From Nematopogon swammerdamellus (Eukaryota; Arthropoda; Insecta; Lepidoptera; Adelidae), in contig OX336340.1 in assembly GCA_946902875.1 (NCBI GenBank), positions 5,601,739 to 5,665,738 of the forward strand: DNA of 64,000 nt. Reading direction: 5' to 3'. The notes under the pieces are model-generated. The model did no database searches. It was not told where the DNA came from and saw only the letters and a list, made by a program, of their open reading frames with translations. Shown here in pieces: positions 39,601-50,570 of the stretch (the stretch's first letter is position 1; every line of letters starts with the position of its first letter). Made by a program: the position numbers and the translations under genes.

Positions 39601-40430
39601 AATTTTTTAAGATAAAGGTGAATACGAATGACTTTCGCCACTCTATTTACCTATTTCCATTACCTACATCTGGTGATAGTGCCATCGTCAATTTCATTAC
39701 CAGAGTTACCCAAATTTGATCACCAACTTGGTTGATTGGTCCAACTAAAAGATTACCTCTATTACACTATTTTTACAAAAACCTAAAAATAATTACCATT
39801 CAAAATTTCTAAGGAAACATGTCACCTAACTAAACATTTCGACCTACTTCTCTGAATCTGAATCTTAGAATAACAATCGCATTGTTAAAATTGAACTGAA
39901 ACTACAAACAAAATTATTTATTCTTTAATATTCATAAAAGACAATGAAGTCGTTCGTGAAAAGGCTTACCTGAACGAAACGCTACGCCCACAATTCATTC
40001 ATAATTTATTAAATCGTTATTAGAAACTGGCTCCGTCGATTTTCCATTAAAGCCGAAAGAAGGGGACAAGTGCGCTTGTTTGTTGGCAAACGAAAAGGTC
40101 TTACACCCGACGTGAAAGAAAAAAATATTTTTCCCACAAGGGAGATTAAGTCTTACGACCTCGTCCGCGCTCGGATGGAGGTAAATGGATGAGACAAAAG
40201 AATAAAGTAACATGTACTACTAACTTTGCACGTTATTAGTCCAACATGGTCAAAGAACAAAGGAATTTAATGAGGTCTTTGAAGAGAAACCATTTTCATA
40301 AAAAAATTGAACCGAAAAAGTCTTTGAAATTATGTCGTCTTCTAATTTTTCTGATTTTTCGTTTTGTGTTTTAAGATAAATAAACTATATTTTATATTTT
40401 TATTAGAAAAAATCAAAGCGAAAATCATTG
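39601..40430. other. Unassigned sequence
   Basis: No repeat match; short minus frame at 40000-40210 without motif. Confidence 0.4.
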
Positions 40431-40431
40431 A

Positions 40432-40497
40432 AAAAAAATCGAACCTGGGTCTCCGGCTTCAGCCGCCAACGCGATAACCAACTACGCCACCGGACCG
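40432..40497 (-). other. tRNA-like sequence (pseudo-tRNA or SINE head)
   Basis: On the minus strand GGTCCGGTGGCGTAGTTGGT, TATCGCGTTGGCGGCTGAAG, CCGGAGACCCAGG and TTCGATTTT resemble a tRNA with A box (TGGCGTAGTTGG) and B box (GGTTCGATT). The anticodon arm is irregular (loop position 33 is not T) and the 3' acceptor strand is replaced by a T run, so it is not a functional tRNA gene. It is most like the head of another tRNA-derived SINE or a tRNA retropseudogene. Confidence 0.5.
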
Positions 40498-40753
40498 TTA
40501 CGTATTATCTCCAAATTTTCGCTTTCGCATAATTTTTGCGAACAGTAGTAAAATAAACTATATTTTCCCTAATGAAATCTGGCATATCTTGGTATGACTG
40601 TGAGCTATGTATCCTATCATTACGCTCGACATTTCTTCAAGGGGATGAGCAATGAACGAAAACCTTGCGCGAAGAAATACGGATCACCAACTTAAATAAA
40701 ACAGCGTAGTTAGGTACGCATCTAATATTTTTTTAAATATTCTAAAAATAATT

Positions 40754-40845
40754 AACATCTCTCCCCACGCCTGTCGTAAAAGGCGACTAAGGGATAAGGA
40801 CGAGATGAAGTGCTAAAGGGTGACAGGTTTGCCACCTCTCACCTA
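40754..40845 (+). repeat. SINE-A2-type head fused before SINE-B
   Basis: CATCTCTCCCCACGCCTGTC, GTAAAAGGCGACTAAGGGAT and AAGGACGAGATGAAGTGC, then CACCTCTCACC leads straight into the SINE-B body at 40846. The similar 51765-51895 copy also has GTGCTAAAGAGTGGCAGG. Confidence 0.55.
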
Positions 40846-41130
40846 CCTACACCTGCTGCTTCACCGTTCGGAACCGGTGTAAAACTGTAGAAACCTTTCC
40901 TTGTCCCTTACTAGGTGGTAGGCTCAAATTGTAGCCGACTGGTTTGGTACCCCCATACTGGATGTAAGATGGCCGCCTAGCAGCCTTGGTTGTGTTCTCC
41001 TCTAGTCCAGTATAGCTAGCAATCCAGGGAAGTCTCCGGTATGGCACCTACTTTCTCGGAGGTGATATTGGCTGATCGGAGCATGTGCTTTGGCCCATTC
41101 GACTCAGCCACCCACACCGGATTAAATAAA
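40846..41130 (+). mobile_element. SINE-B without tRNA-like head
   Basis: ACACCTGCTGCTTCACCGTT, CGGAACCGGTGTAAAACTG, CTTACTAGGTGGTAGGCTC, TGGTTTGGTACCCCC, GTTGTGTTCTCCTCTAGTCC, CGGAGGTGATATTGGCTGAT and CACACCGGATTAAATAAAAA. Confidence 0.75.
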
Positions 41131-41139
41131 AAAAAGATA

Positions 41140-41232
41140 GTTCTAGGCTATACAGCATCACGCTACGTCATCGGCGGCCTGAGCTGTGAGCAAAAAGTCA
41201 CGTGAAGAGAAGCCTCGGCCAAAAGCTAGTTT
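41140..41232 (-). repeat. Family H repeat fragment
   Basis: ACGTCATCGGCGGCCTGAGC, TGTGAGCAAAAAGTCACGTG and CGGCCAAAAGCTAG are complements of family H 5' blocks. Confidence 0.55.
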
Positions 41233-41244
41233 TTATATTTTTAA

Positions 41245-41310
41245 GGTGTCTGGCGACGCTCATGGACATTCGGCCGTATGCGGGGGTTGCGAATGTCATG
41301 CCGGCCTCGC
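41245..41310 (-). repeat. LINE-K tail fragment
   Basis: AAGGTGTCTGGCGACGCTCA, TGGACATTCGGCCGTATGCG and GAATGTCATGCCGGCCTCG. Confidence 0.5.
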
Positions 41311-41435
41311 ATATTATTCCATATCTTCTACTGTACAATCACTTAAATGGCTGTTTCGATTCGATGTCACACCCTGTCCGCGCAACAGGGCGGCTGAAAC
41401 AGGAAAAGCCTCAACATTTTGCGGCTGCGTATGTC

Positions 41436-41479
41436 AACCGGGGGGTGGGGGGGGGGGGGGAGGAGGGGGGGGGGGGGGC
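41436..41479 (+). repeat. G-rich tract
   Basis: Runs of 6, 13 and 15 or so G interrupted by T, A and AGGA. The apparent 130-codon frame across it is compositional. Confidence 0.9.
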
Positions 41480-41640
41480 AATGCAATGACACAGACTGCG
41501 ATAGGCCTCCCTTCAAATACAGCAAAAGCTAGATTCTGCGGCGAGAAAGCCAAAACTGTAACAATTGTATACTATTGAAGTAAATACTCGTAGCATCCCT
41601 TATTTCTCTGCAAAACCCGTCCTATCTCCACAAGACTCGT

Positions 41641-41722
41641 CGCAGACTGACCGCGCCCAGTTGTGCTTATGACCACCAGCGACAGCCGACCGACCGCACC
41701 ACTGAGCTACAGAGGCTCACAG
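41641..41722 (-). repeat. SINE-A head fragment (alternative middle)
   Basis: On the minus strand GAGCCTCTGTAGCTCAGTGG, TCGGTCGGCTGTCGCTGGTG, GTCATAAGCACAACTGGGCG and CGGTCAGTC. No body follows. Confidence 0.65.
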
Positions 41723-41784
41723 TCCCTACCTGCGTCGCTGGTTATGGAATCCTAAAATTGAGTAGAAGTAGCGCTATTATTTTA

Positions 41785-41990
41785 TTAATTTCAAATTCAA
41801 ATTCAAATATTTTATTGTACACATTTAAATAACATTTTATGTAAACAGTTTCATAATTATTTGTCAAACATAAAAGTAATTCACTTCCGTCTAAACTAAC
41901 CTACTAATTGGAATACAATTATAAACAAATTCTAATACAAGAGTGAGTTTTGATACACGATACATTTTTGTGAGTTCATATACCTTCTTC
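41785..41990 (-). repeat. LINE 3' end, TTCAAATTCAAATT tail
   Basis: TTTCAAATTCAAATTCAAAT then ATTTTATTGTACACATTTAA; the pentamer-like AATTC run is a typical LINE 3' end. Strand inferred from the expected A/T polarity, not certain. Confidence 0.35.
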
Positions 41991-42079
41991 ATAGTTATTT
42001 AGTTCTATGATCGCATATCTATTCAGATCGCACGCTGGAGACACTGAAAGCGTTTCGTCGTAGCCGAAAGGTGCTAGGG

Positions 42080-42444
42080 TAAGCCGAATTTTCATTGCCA
42101 AACTAGCGTCACGCAATTAATTTCATCGTGTAAACGCGACGTGAAACTAGTTTCGCGAAAGAACCTGCGCTAAGTAGATGTGTGCTATTTTGACGCGTCG
42201 AAAATGGCAAACCAACAACGATGTAATGCCTATAAAAATATGCAGTTCATCAATTAATTCTAGCGAAACGATTAGCTCTGAATTTAAAAACATACTTAAT
42301 ACAAAAATATTTTTAGGTTTCCGTACCCCGTATGGTCATGGTCACTATGATACTGAAGCTTTCACGACATTAATGTAATACGAAACTGTGATGAAACTAA
42401 TTTTAACATGCATGACACTAATTTCGAAATGTAAATTCGGCTTA
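42080..42444. mobile_element. MITE with TAAGCCGAATTTWCATT termini
   Basis: The left terminus is TAAGCCGAATTTTCATTGCC then AAACTAGCGTCACG; the right terminus is the complement of CATGACACTAATTTCG and AAATGTAAATTCGGCTTA, so about 34 bp with mismatches. TA at both tips. A subterminal pair, GTGATGAAACTAATTT and AATTAATTTCATCGTG, is also inverted. 365 bp, no transposase; the 66-codon frame inside has no motif. Confidence 0.75.
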
Positions 42445-42870
42445 ACGGAGGAGTGTAGGGGTAGCATAGGTGTGTTGGGGTAACAGAGGGGTAGTCGGGG
42501 CTTCGAGCTGTGTATGCATTGATCTGGCGGTGCACTGGCGCTACTTGCAATATTGAAACAAGCCTCGCTAATACAACCTCCCGATCCAACCCCAGGCGAT
42601 CACCCCTCAGCACAGGTGTAGCTGGCAAACAGTTAACTACATACCGCACCTGGTACCAGACAGAGTATCTAGTCTAAATATATTTTAGGTTAAATATTAT
42701 ACAGAACGAATCAGCATCAAACTCTACATTGAGCACAAAACTAGATATTATGTACTCTGCAGTAAGTGTTAAGAAGCCGGTTGGGTACCTGTAAAGTTGT
42801 CAAATCTGCATGTTTTCTGATAGGTTACTTCCTACAGGACAAATTAGTTTAGTGTGGGAAGTGACATAAA
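42445..42870. other. Unassigned sequence
   Basis: Nothing recognised. Confidence 0.4.
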
Positions 42871-42975
42871 ATCGGTATCGTTATCGGTATCGGTATCGGC
42901 ATCGGCATCGGCATCGGCATCGGTATCGGTATCGGTATCGGTATCGGTATCGGTATCGGAATCGGTATCGGTATT
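42871..42975 (+). repeat. (ATCGGT/ATCGGC)n hexanucleotide microsatellite
   Basis: About 17 units; ATCGGC units are clustered between ATCGGT blocks, suggesting replication slippage after a T-to-C change. Confidence 0.95.
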
Positions 42976-43740
42976 AGTAGTATTGATAATATGATGAATC
43001 AGTACCAAACAGGCCGTTTTAGAGAGAAAGTCGCGTAGGATGCGAAGGATATTGCGAAAATTGTGTATATTTCGCTCTCTTCGCGTCTATTCGCGTGAAA
43101 GTTTTATCATTCTCTGCACAAAATATTAAATTACTCTGATAGAATATAGAGTTCACATTAAATTTTGCAAATAAATATAAATTAAGATAATTTTAATAAT
43201 AAAGTTAATAGTGTTTACTAATAAAGAAACTACAAATAGGAGCTATTTATAAACGATACAAACTCAAACGTTATTGCAATAATTTTATATTATATATTTT
43301 AAAAATAAAAACTTAACTAATAATTCATAACCCTTTTTACCTAAGTTAAATATTATGTAAAATACATCGTTCATACACGTATGTTCAAGGGCCACTGAGC
43401 CTCGGAGAGCGCTTGAAGCGGAAAATATTATGCCCCCGCTCACCTTTGGCTGCTTGACTCTCGCTCGCTTACTTGCTGCAGAATATTTTGTCGTGCGCTC
43501 AATAGCTTTCTCGAGCGATTAACCTGCTGAGCGGTGCAAGACGCCGCGGTTGAGAGCTTTTTGCTTTGGCCAAATTTGTTCATGCTTTTTTTTTATTACG
43601 TTTTCGTTTACATTTTAAAAAGTTTGTAAGGGTTAGTCGAACATGTTGATACATTGCGTAAATGTAATAATTTCCTTCTTTACTTTTATAATACAAGCGC
43701 AGAGTTCAAATACATTTGTAAGTTACAATCAATATATAAA
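42976..43740. other. Unassigned sequence
   Basis: AT-rich with a GC-richer patch at 43390-43560; no matched repeat or gene. Confidence 0.4.
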
Positions 43741-43742
43741 CG

Positions 43743-43978
43743 ACAAGCTGTGCCCGCGGCTCCGCCCGCTCTCATATTTCACTTCACTGCTAACCTTATA
43801 AGCCATTTAGCGTGATAGTAAGTAGCCTATAGTTGATGGGAAGAATCAAGCTATCCGTAGATTATTTTTTTAATTAAAATCGGTCCAGTGGTTCTCGAGT
43901 TATAAGCGGACAGACAGACATACACTCAGACACTCAGACACTCAGACAGAAAGCAGACGTTGGACTTTATAGGTAAGG
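43743..43978 (+). repeat. Family C repeat, full-length
   Basis: CAAGCTGTGCCCGCGGCTCC to CAGACGTTGGACTTTATAGG with all internal blocks. The ACACTCAGACACTCAGACAC variant of the tail is shared with the copy at 57418-57652. Confidence 0.75.
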
Positions 43979-43991
43979 AAGGAAGGAAATA

Positions 43992-44107
43992 TACGGCACG
44001 AATGAAGGGAAGCACTGACGTGGCACCAAGTTCATCCGGTGTTATGGGCTGACATCACGGAAGTTGTAGGTGATGTAGCCAACCGTGTCAGTTTCCATAA
44101 AAAAATA
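43992..44107 (+). mobile_element. SINE-A tail, 5'-truncated
   Basis: ACGGCACGAATGAAGGGAAG, GACATCACGGAAGTTGTAGG and GTGTCAGTTTCCATAAAAAA. Confidence 0.7.
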
Positions 44108-44224
44108 TATATATATAAATTATCATTATTTATTTATAAGTTTATATATAACATTTAATATTTTATTACAATTCTAAGTTAATATCATTTCTCACTCAGC
44201 AAAACAGATACGTTTCACAGAAGA

Positions 44225-45070
44225 TTTAGAACAAGCCGCGTAGAGGCCATTACGAACTCGTAGCACTCACTAAGTTTCATAGCTCATTTAGAACACGCCG
44301 CGTAGAGGCCACTACGAACTCGTAGCACTCGCTAAGTTACGTAGCTTCTTTAGAACATGCCGCGTAGAGGCCACTACGAACTCGTAGCACTCGTTAAGTT
44401 TCGTAGCTCCTTTAGAACATGCCGCGTAGAGGCCACTACGAACTCGTAGCACTCGCTAAGTTACGTAGCTTCTTAGGAACAAGCCGCGTAGAGAGCACTA
44501 CGAACTTGTAGACTCGCTAAGTTTCGTAGCTGCTTTAGAACACGCCGTGTAGAGGCCACTACGAACTTGTAGCACTGGATAAGTTTCTAGCTGCTTTAGA
44601 ACACGTCGCGTAGAGGGCACTACGAACTTGTAGCACTCGCTAAGTTTCGTAGCTGCTTTAGAACACGCCGTGTAGAGGCCACTACGAACTCGAAGCACTC
44701 GCTAAGTTTCATAGCTGCTTTAGAACACGTCGCCTAGAGGGCACTACGAACTCGTAGCACTCGCTTAGTTTCGTAGCTTCTTCAGAAAATGCCGCGTAGA
44801 GGCCACTGCGAACTCATAGCACTCGCTAAGTTTCGCAGCTGCTTTAGAACATACCGCGTAGAGGCCACTACGAACTCGTAGCACTCGCTAAGTTTCGTAG
44901 CTGCTTTAGAACACGCCGCGTAGAGGCCAGTACGAACTTGTAGCACTCGCTAAGTTTCGTAGCTGCTATAGAACACGCCGTGTAGAGGTCACTACGAACT
45001 TGTAGCACTCGCTAAGTTTCGTAGCTGCTTTAGAACACGCGGCGTAGAGGCCACTACGAAATCGTATCTA
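44225..45070. repeat. 62-bp satellite, about 14 units
   Basis: TTTAGAAC starts at 44225, 44287 and 44349 and so on, period 62. Units contain CCGCGTAGAGGCCACTACGA, ACTCGTAGCACTCGCTAAGT and TTCGTAGCTGC. Units differ at about 5-10% of positions. The sequence can be open in one frame for a few units only because of composition. Confidence 0.95.
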
Positions 45071-45612
45071 TAGCTAATTTGCCCGATTCGTTAACTTTAG
45101 AAATACGAAAGTGTGTAATACAATATTTATTATATAAAATAAAGCCCTATATTATATTTATTTTAAGAATTTAAACATTAATATTGGTGAAAAAATAATT
45201 ATCACATAATTTTTCACTTATCATTTATTCGCAGCGCCCGACATAAGAAATAAGTCACGTATTTTCCACACATAGCTTTCAATTGTATACCGAGAACATG
45301 TGAATAATATAATTTTATCAACACTTTCATTTAAAAGCGGAAGCGGGAGGAAGATAACAGTCAAAGGACGGAATTTCTTACAAATAAATGGTGTCCCTTA
45401 ATAACGAGCTAACGTACACTTGAGCCTCCAATTAGTTAAAATGAACACAGCTAATCTCCGTCTCTTTCATCCTCAACGTTGCATCCATAGATGGGAGAAA
45501 GAGAAGCTAGATTTGCTATAGTAGCTCTTTGTGTACACGGCGCGTCGCAAAAATTCCTACAAGTTAACTTACAGTGCTTCGTGGCCACACAGCGATTACA
45601 TTTTTTATTTTA
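45071..45612. other. Unassigned sequence
   Basis: AT-rich; a 64-codon frame at 45491 runs into the SINE and has no motif. Confidence 0.4.
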
Positions 45613-45615
45613 TCT

Positions 45616-45818
45616 TTTATGGATACTGACACGGTTGGCTACATCACCTACAACATCTGTGATGTCACCCCATAACACCGGTTGAACTAGGTGCCGTGTC
45701 AGTGCTTCCCTTCGGTCGTGCCGGCTAACACAGAACTGGACAGAAAAAACAAACTATTTACATAGCCGCGACGTTTCATTCAGTGCGGTGGTACCAAACT
45801 GGGCGGGTTGAACCATAC
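45616..45818 (-). mobile_element. SINE-A body and tail, head missing
   Basis: TTTTATGGATACTGACACGG, TCGGTCGTGCCGGCTAACAC, GCGACGTTTCATTCAGTGCG and GGGCGGGTTGAACC. Confidence 0.7.
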
Positions 45819-46224
45819 GGCTCATCACATCACACGGCCAGTAAGAGCGTCCAACGATGTCGACATCCTCTACTATGAGCGGTAAATCGCCGCAACGTAT
45901 CGTAATCGTAGCAGATGCTTGATCGCCAATCTGGCCATAATTCCCTCATCTGTGATTGCGCATCACCCACCTTGACAAAGGAAGGGAGACGGGCAGGTGA
46001 ACGGACAATGTGGATGGGGACAACTGAAGCTTGAATAAAGTTACCACTAGCTGCAACAGAATTTATATAGGCTCACACACATACACACACCCGCACACAT
46101 ACGCACACAATCAGACCCTCTTTCTGTTTTTATGTTATGAATTTTAATTTTCTTTTTCGGTTTTGAAATATTATATTTTATAAGCAGAAGTTCGTATTTT
46201 TTTTTTATTGTTTTTCTTTTAAAT
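45819..46224. other. Unassigned; decayed transposon-like
   Basis: CGTCCAACGATGTCGACATC and AGGAAGGGAGACGGGCAGG do not match anything else here. CACACACATACACACACCCG microsatellite at 46075-46108. Confidence 0.35.
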
Positions 46225-46301
46225 GTTCACCCGGTGCTATGGACTGACATCGCGGATGTTTTAGGTGATGTAACCAACCGTTTCAGTTTCCATAAAAAAA
46301 A
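46225..46301 (+). repeat. SINE-A tail fragment
   Basis: TTCACCCGGTGCTATGGACT, GACATCGCGGATGTTTTAGG and TTTCAGTTTCCATAAAAAAA. Confidence 0.7.
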
Positions 46302-46307
46302 AGCCTG

Positions 46308-46711
46308 AGGTTGCACTCCGGGAGTGCCGGCAGAAGTGAAAACTTAAACATCAACGTTGTGCATTTTTGAATATTTTGGAATGGTTGGGGAATAATTTCG
46401 CACGAATTGTTTTATTTATCAGTATAAAAGTACTACCATTTATGTGGTAAAATACAATATTCATTTATTGCGCTATCGTAGACAAACATGACAATTTATA
46501 TTACATAAAAAATTTAACACTACAGAACTATTATAATTATTTTACATCAAAAAGTTTATTTCTCAGAAAAATCAACTTCCATCCATAATTTCAACGAATC
46601 TTACGCTTTTTCGATCAGGCTACGGATCTGACGCGAGATCTGACGCGAGTTTAACATTTTTTACCCATCTAAAAAAGTGCCAAGCGCCGCTAAAGAAGTT
46701 TTCACTTAAAA
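46308..46711. repeat. Dispersed repeat shared with 61935-62096
   Basis: GTTGCACTCCGGGAGTGCCG at one end and TCTAAAAAAGTGCCAAGCGC, CGCTAAAGAAGTTTTCACTT at the other; AAGTGAAAACTT also occurs inverted near both ends. The second copy is shorter by an internal deletion. Class unknown. Confidence 0.5.
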
Positions 46712-46960
46712 AAAAAACAACGAAATAAAAATATTAATTAACACTTCGGTCTCAAGTGAGTAAGCATCTAGCGAACAAAAGTAACTGCAGCCAGGGCCGG
46801 ACTGACATGCTCGGAGAAAAGTGCGCGCATTTGTCAACGGCCTCTGAGCAAATTACGCGCAATAAATAACGAGCAGACGGAGAGAGCGTGCTCGAAGTAC
46901 TTAATCAGTGAGCGCTCACGAAAGTCGCGTCGCTTAATCAGAATTGCTGCAGGATACACA
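46712..46960. other. Unassigned sequence
   Basis: No match in the window. Confidence 0.35.
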
Positions 46961-46973
46961 ATATTATGAACTA

Positions 46974-47183
46974 CTAGCTGTTCACGCGGCCCTGCCCGCT
47001 CTCATATTTGACTTCTCTGCTAACCTCTAAGCCATTTAGCGTGATAGTAAGTAGCCTATAGTTGATGGGAAGAATCAAGCTAACCGTAGAATTTTTTTTT
47101 TATAAAAATCAGTTCTGTGGTTCTCGAGTTTTAAGCGGACAGACAGACAGACAGAAAGCAGACGATGGATTTTATTAAAGGTA
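46974..47183 (+). repeat. Family C repeat inserted in the 38-bp array
   Basis: TAGCTGTTCACGCGGCCCTG, CATTTAGCGTGATAGTAAG, GTTGATGGGAAGAATC, TGTGGTTCTCGAGTTTTAAG and GATTTTATTAAAGGTAAAGG; satellite monomer sequence lies on both sides. Confidence 0.75.
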
Positions 47184-47244
47184 AAGGATACCAACCGCAA
47201 GATACACAATATTATGAACTATACCAACTGCAAGATCATCAATC

Positions 47245-47612
47245 AATACTAATAATCTGTAAGGGATGGTCATGGAGTAAGTTATTTAGTTTTATGAGAT
47301 ATTACGTTTTTAGACTCAATATATGATACTAAAACTAGATTTATGATTTTTTAAAATCTTTTATGTATGTATGTATGTTCCTCCATAACTCTTGAAACGA
47401 TCATCTGAACTCGACGAAACTTCGTACAAGCACATTTACCTATACGAGACACAAGATAGGCTAAATAAATTTCAGTTCCGATTACGCTGAGATATGGCTC
47501 TCATACAAACCGAATTGTTCCGCGCGCCGAAATAAAGCTACGGTAGCGGGCTTACTTACTTTCTTCTTTTTAATTACAGATTTCACGCGAGCGAAGTCGC
47601 GGGCAAAAGCTA
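47245..47612 (-). repeat. Family D repeat, full-length, inserted in the 38-bp array
   Basis: On the minus strand, AGCTTTTGCCCGCGACTTCG, GTAAGTAAGCCCGCTACCG, GTTTGTATGAGAGCCATATC, GTCTCGTATAGGTAAATGTG, CATGACCATCCCTTACAGAT and TATTAGTATTGAT. It gives the full family length of about 370-390 bp. Confidence 0.8.
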
Positions 47613-49039
47613 ATACACAATGTTTATGAACTATACCAACTGCAAGATGCACAATATTTGATTAATTATACCAACCGCAAGATACACAATATTTGAATAA
47701 TTATACCAACGGCAAGATACACAATATTTATGTATGAACTACACCAAACGCAAGATACAAAATATTTATGTATGAACTACACCAAACGCAAGATACACAA
47801 TATTTATGTATGAACTACACCAAACGCAAGATACACAATATTTATGTATGAACTATACCAAACGCAAGATACACAATATTTATGTATGAACTACACCAAA
47901 CGCAAGATACACAATATTTATGTATGAACTATACCAACCGCAAGATACACAATATTTATGTATGAACTACACCAAACGCAAGATACACAATATTTATGTA
48001 TGAACTATACCAAACGCAAGATACACAATATTTGATTAATTATACCAACCGCAAGATACACAATATTTATGTATGAACTATACGTAACGCAAGATACACA
48101 ATATTAATGTATGAACTATACCAAACGCAAGATACACAATATTTATGTATGAACTATACCAAACGCAAGATACACAATATTTGATTAATTATACCAACCG
48201 CAAGATACACAATATTTATGTATGAACTACACCAAACGCAAGATACACAATATTTATGTATGAACTATACCAAACGCAAGATACACAATATTTATGTATG
48301 ATCTACACCAAACGCAAGATACACAATATTTATGTATGAACTACACCAAACGCAAGATACACAATATTTATGTATGAACTATACCAAACGCAAGATACAC
48401 AATATTTATGTATGAACTATACCAAACGCAAGATACACAATATTTATGTATGAACTACACCAAACGCAAGATACACAATATTTATGTATGAACTACACCA
48501 AACGCAAGATACACAATATTTATGTATGAACTATACCAAACGCAAGATACACAATATTTATGTATGAACTATACCAAACGCAAGATACACAATATTTGAT
48601 TAATTATACCAACCTCAAGATACACAATATTTATGTATGAACTACACCAAATGCAAGATACACAATATTTATGTATGAACTATACCAAACGCAAGATACA
48701 CAATATTTATGTATGAACTATACCAAACGCAAGATACACAATATTTGATTAAATATACCAACCGCAAGATACACAATATTTATGTATGAACTACACCAAA
48801 CGCAAGATACACAATATTTATGTATGAACTATACCAAACGCAAGATACACAATATTTGATTAATTATACCAATATTTATGTATGAACTACACCAAACGCA
48901 AGATACACAATATTTATGTATGAACTATACCAAACTCAAAGACTAAAACCGAAAAACGAAGAAGACGTGGGCTTGTAACTAAGTTTACGAAATGTTTTGA
49001 ACAAATTTTTACGCGACGCCTCCATGCGAATGTCCAGAG

Positions 49040-49398
49040 CACATGCTTCGATGAGCCAATATCACGTCCGTGGTGGTGCCATACCGATGACTTCCCTTGT
49101 GATTGTTGGCTATACTAAACGAAAGCACAGCCGAGGCTGCTGTGCGGCCATCTTACGCCCAGTACGGTGGTATCAATCCAGTCGACTACAATTTGAGCCT
49201 ACCACCTAGTAAGGGTCAAGGGAAGGGAGTTACCAGTTTTACACCACCACCGGTTCCGAACGGTAAAGCAGCAGGTATAAATATGCACGATTTTTTTTCC
49301 GACAGAAAAAAACTCATTGGTGCATGTCGGCTGGATACGAACCTCGCAACCTGAGATCAAGAGTCCAAGCCAAGATCGCGCCGACCACCCGCCGCTTG
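49040..49398 (-). mobile_element. SINE-B, degenerate head
   Basis: The complement of the body is clear (GAGCCAATATCACGTCCGTG, GCTGTGCGGCCATCTTACG, CCTACCACCTAGTAAGGGTC, GAACGGTAAAGCAGCAGGTA). The head end, GCGGGTGGTCGGCGCG on the minus strand, has lost the regular A box. Confidence 0.7.
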
Positions 49399-49482
49399 TT
49401 CTTCCAGTGGACATGTAATAGCAGCACAATAACATTGCATGTTCATTTTTTCTTAAAATAATTTCCTTCAGAATGACAAGGT
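49399..49482. other. Unassigned sequence
   Basis: Nothing recognised. Confidence 0.3.
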
Positions 49483-49625
49483 GATGACCTTCTTTTCTTC
49501 TCTATCTTTTTTCTCTTCTCTATTTTATTTCTCCTCTCTATCTTTCTTTCTCTTTTCTATTTTTCTTCCTCTTCTCTATTTTTCTTTATTTTCTCTATCT
49601 TCTTTCTCTTCTCTATCTCTTATTG
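49483..49625 (+). repeat. Polypyrimidine tract (CTTCTCTATTTTT type)
   Basis: More than 140 bp of almost pure C/T with a loose TTCTCTATCTTT repeat. A second, shorter tract lies at 49885-49945. GACGTGATGACGTCACGTC, near-palindromic, follows at 49624. Confidence 0.85.
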
Positions 49626-49945
49626 ACGTGATGACGTCACGTCTTATAAATTGATGAGCACCGGCTGCACGCACGAAAGCGTGTCACGTTGATATTCAAA
49701 GTTGCCATGGAAACGTCTTAAGAAGTAAAACTGTCAAGATCAGACAACAGAAGCTTTGATAGCCAGTCACAAGATGATTAATCTTTCTACTGGAAATATA
49801 AATTACTGATCTTTGATCTATGTACTACGATTATTCCACGTCATCACGTAAAACTATCGTCCGTAAACCGACTTTACAGACAACCAATTTTTTTTTTCTT
49901 CTCTCTTCTTTCTTCTCTTTTTTGTCTCTTTTCTTCTCTTCTTCA

Positions 49946-50569
49946 GTACAAATTCTATTAGAATATACATTTGATTCCACTTCATAGAATGCGAAGGCGC
50001 GGCTACTTGGTTGAAGTTTGTAATATTGACTGTGATAAACCGCCTTAATGTCATCAATCTGCCTTCTATACAGCAGCGACATACAAGATAGCGTTTCAGT
50101 ACACTAGCAGACTAAAGTGTTAAAATTATCTTACCGAGCATCTCCTGTACATACATGTTTACCTATAGGGAGCTATTACAAGTGTGCACGTACACACGAG
50201 CGCTTAAATTATTCATGAGACGAACGGAGTAGGTCTCTCCTGCTTCGCATCTTCTCGCGAGCTCTCGCTGCGGGGCTGTAGTTGCAATTTCGATGGTCCT
50301 AGACAAAGAGGCGACTCACAACTTGATCGTTACTAAATTGTACTCTGTTTAACATATAGGATTTAGAAGCCAACCGTGAATGTGTTGTATTTTTATCATC
50401 GAAATATTTTTAATTAATAATTTAATTAGTTGAATAAATAACTATCATTCGTTTGATAACTGAAAGTAATGGCATCTTAAACCATTTAATAGTACATTAA
50501 CAACTACTTCTACCTAAACAACTATAACATGTTTAGTGTAGTGTAAAACATGTAGCTAGACAAGTTGGC
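49946..50569. other. Unassigned sequence
   Basis: No repeat match and no credible gene. Confidence 0.4.
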
Positions 50570-50570
50570 A

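Larger units (their letters stand above)
46961..48944. repeat. 38-bp satellite array with two nested repeats
   Basis: Monomer ACCAAACGCAAGATACACAA plus TATTTATGTATGAACTAT, 38 bp, about 35 units in the main block 47613-48944. A few monomers remain upstream at 46961-46973 and 47186-47244, separated by a family C copy and a family D copy. A 35-bp variant (TTTGATTAATTAT in place of TTTATGTATGAACTAT) occurs every few units. Confidence 0.9.

Noticed and set aside
40432..40497. Functional tRNA gene
   Set aside because: Irregular anticodon arm and no 3' acceptor strand; the T run replaces it.
41186..41578. 130-codon plus frame
   Set aside because: Runs through LINE-K sequence and a G-rich tract encoding polyglycine; compositional.
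46308..46711. Terminal inverted repeat element
   Set aside because: AAGTGAAAACTT is inverted near both ends but the outer sequences do not match, so I list it only as a dispersed repeat.
47613..48944. CRISPR-like regular repeats
   Set aside because: Units are directly adjacent with no unique spacers and the context is eukaryotic; it is a satellite.
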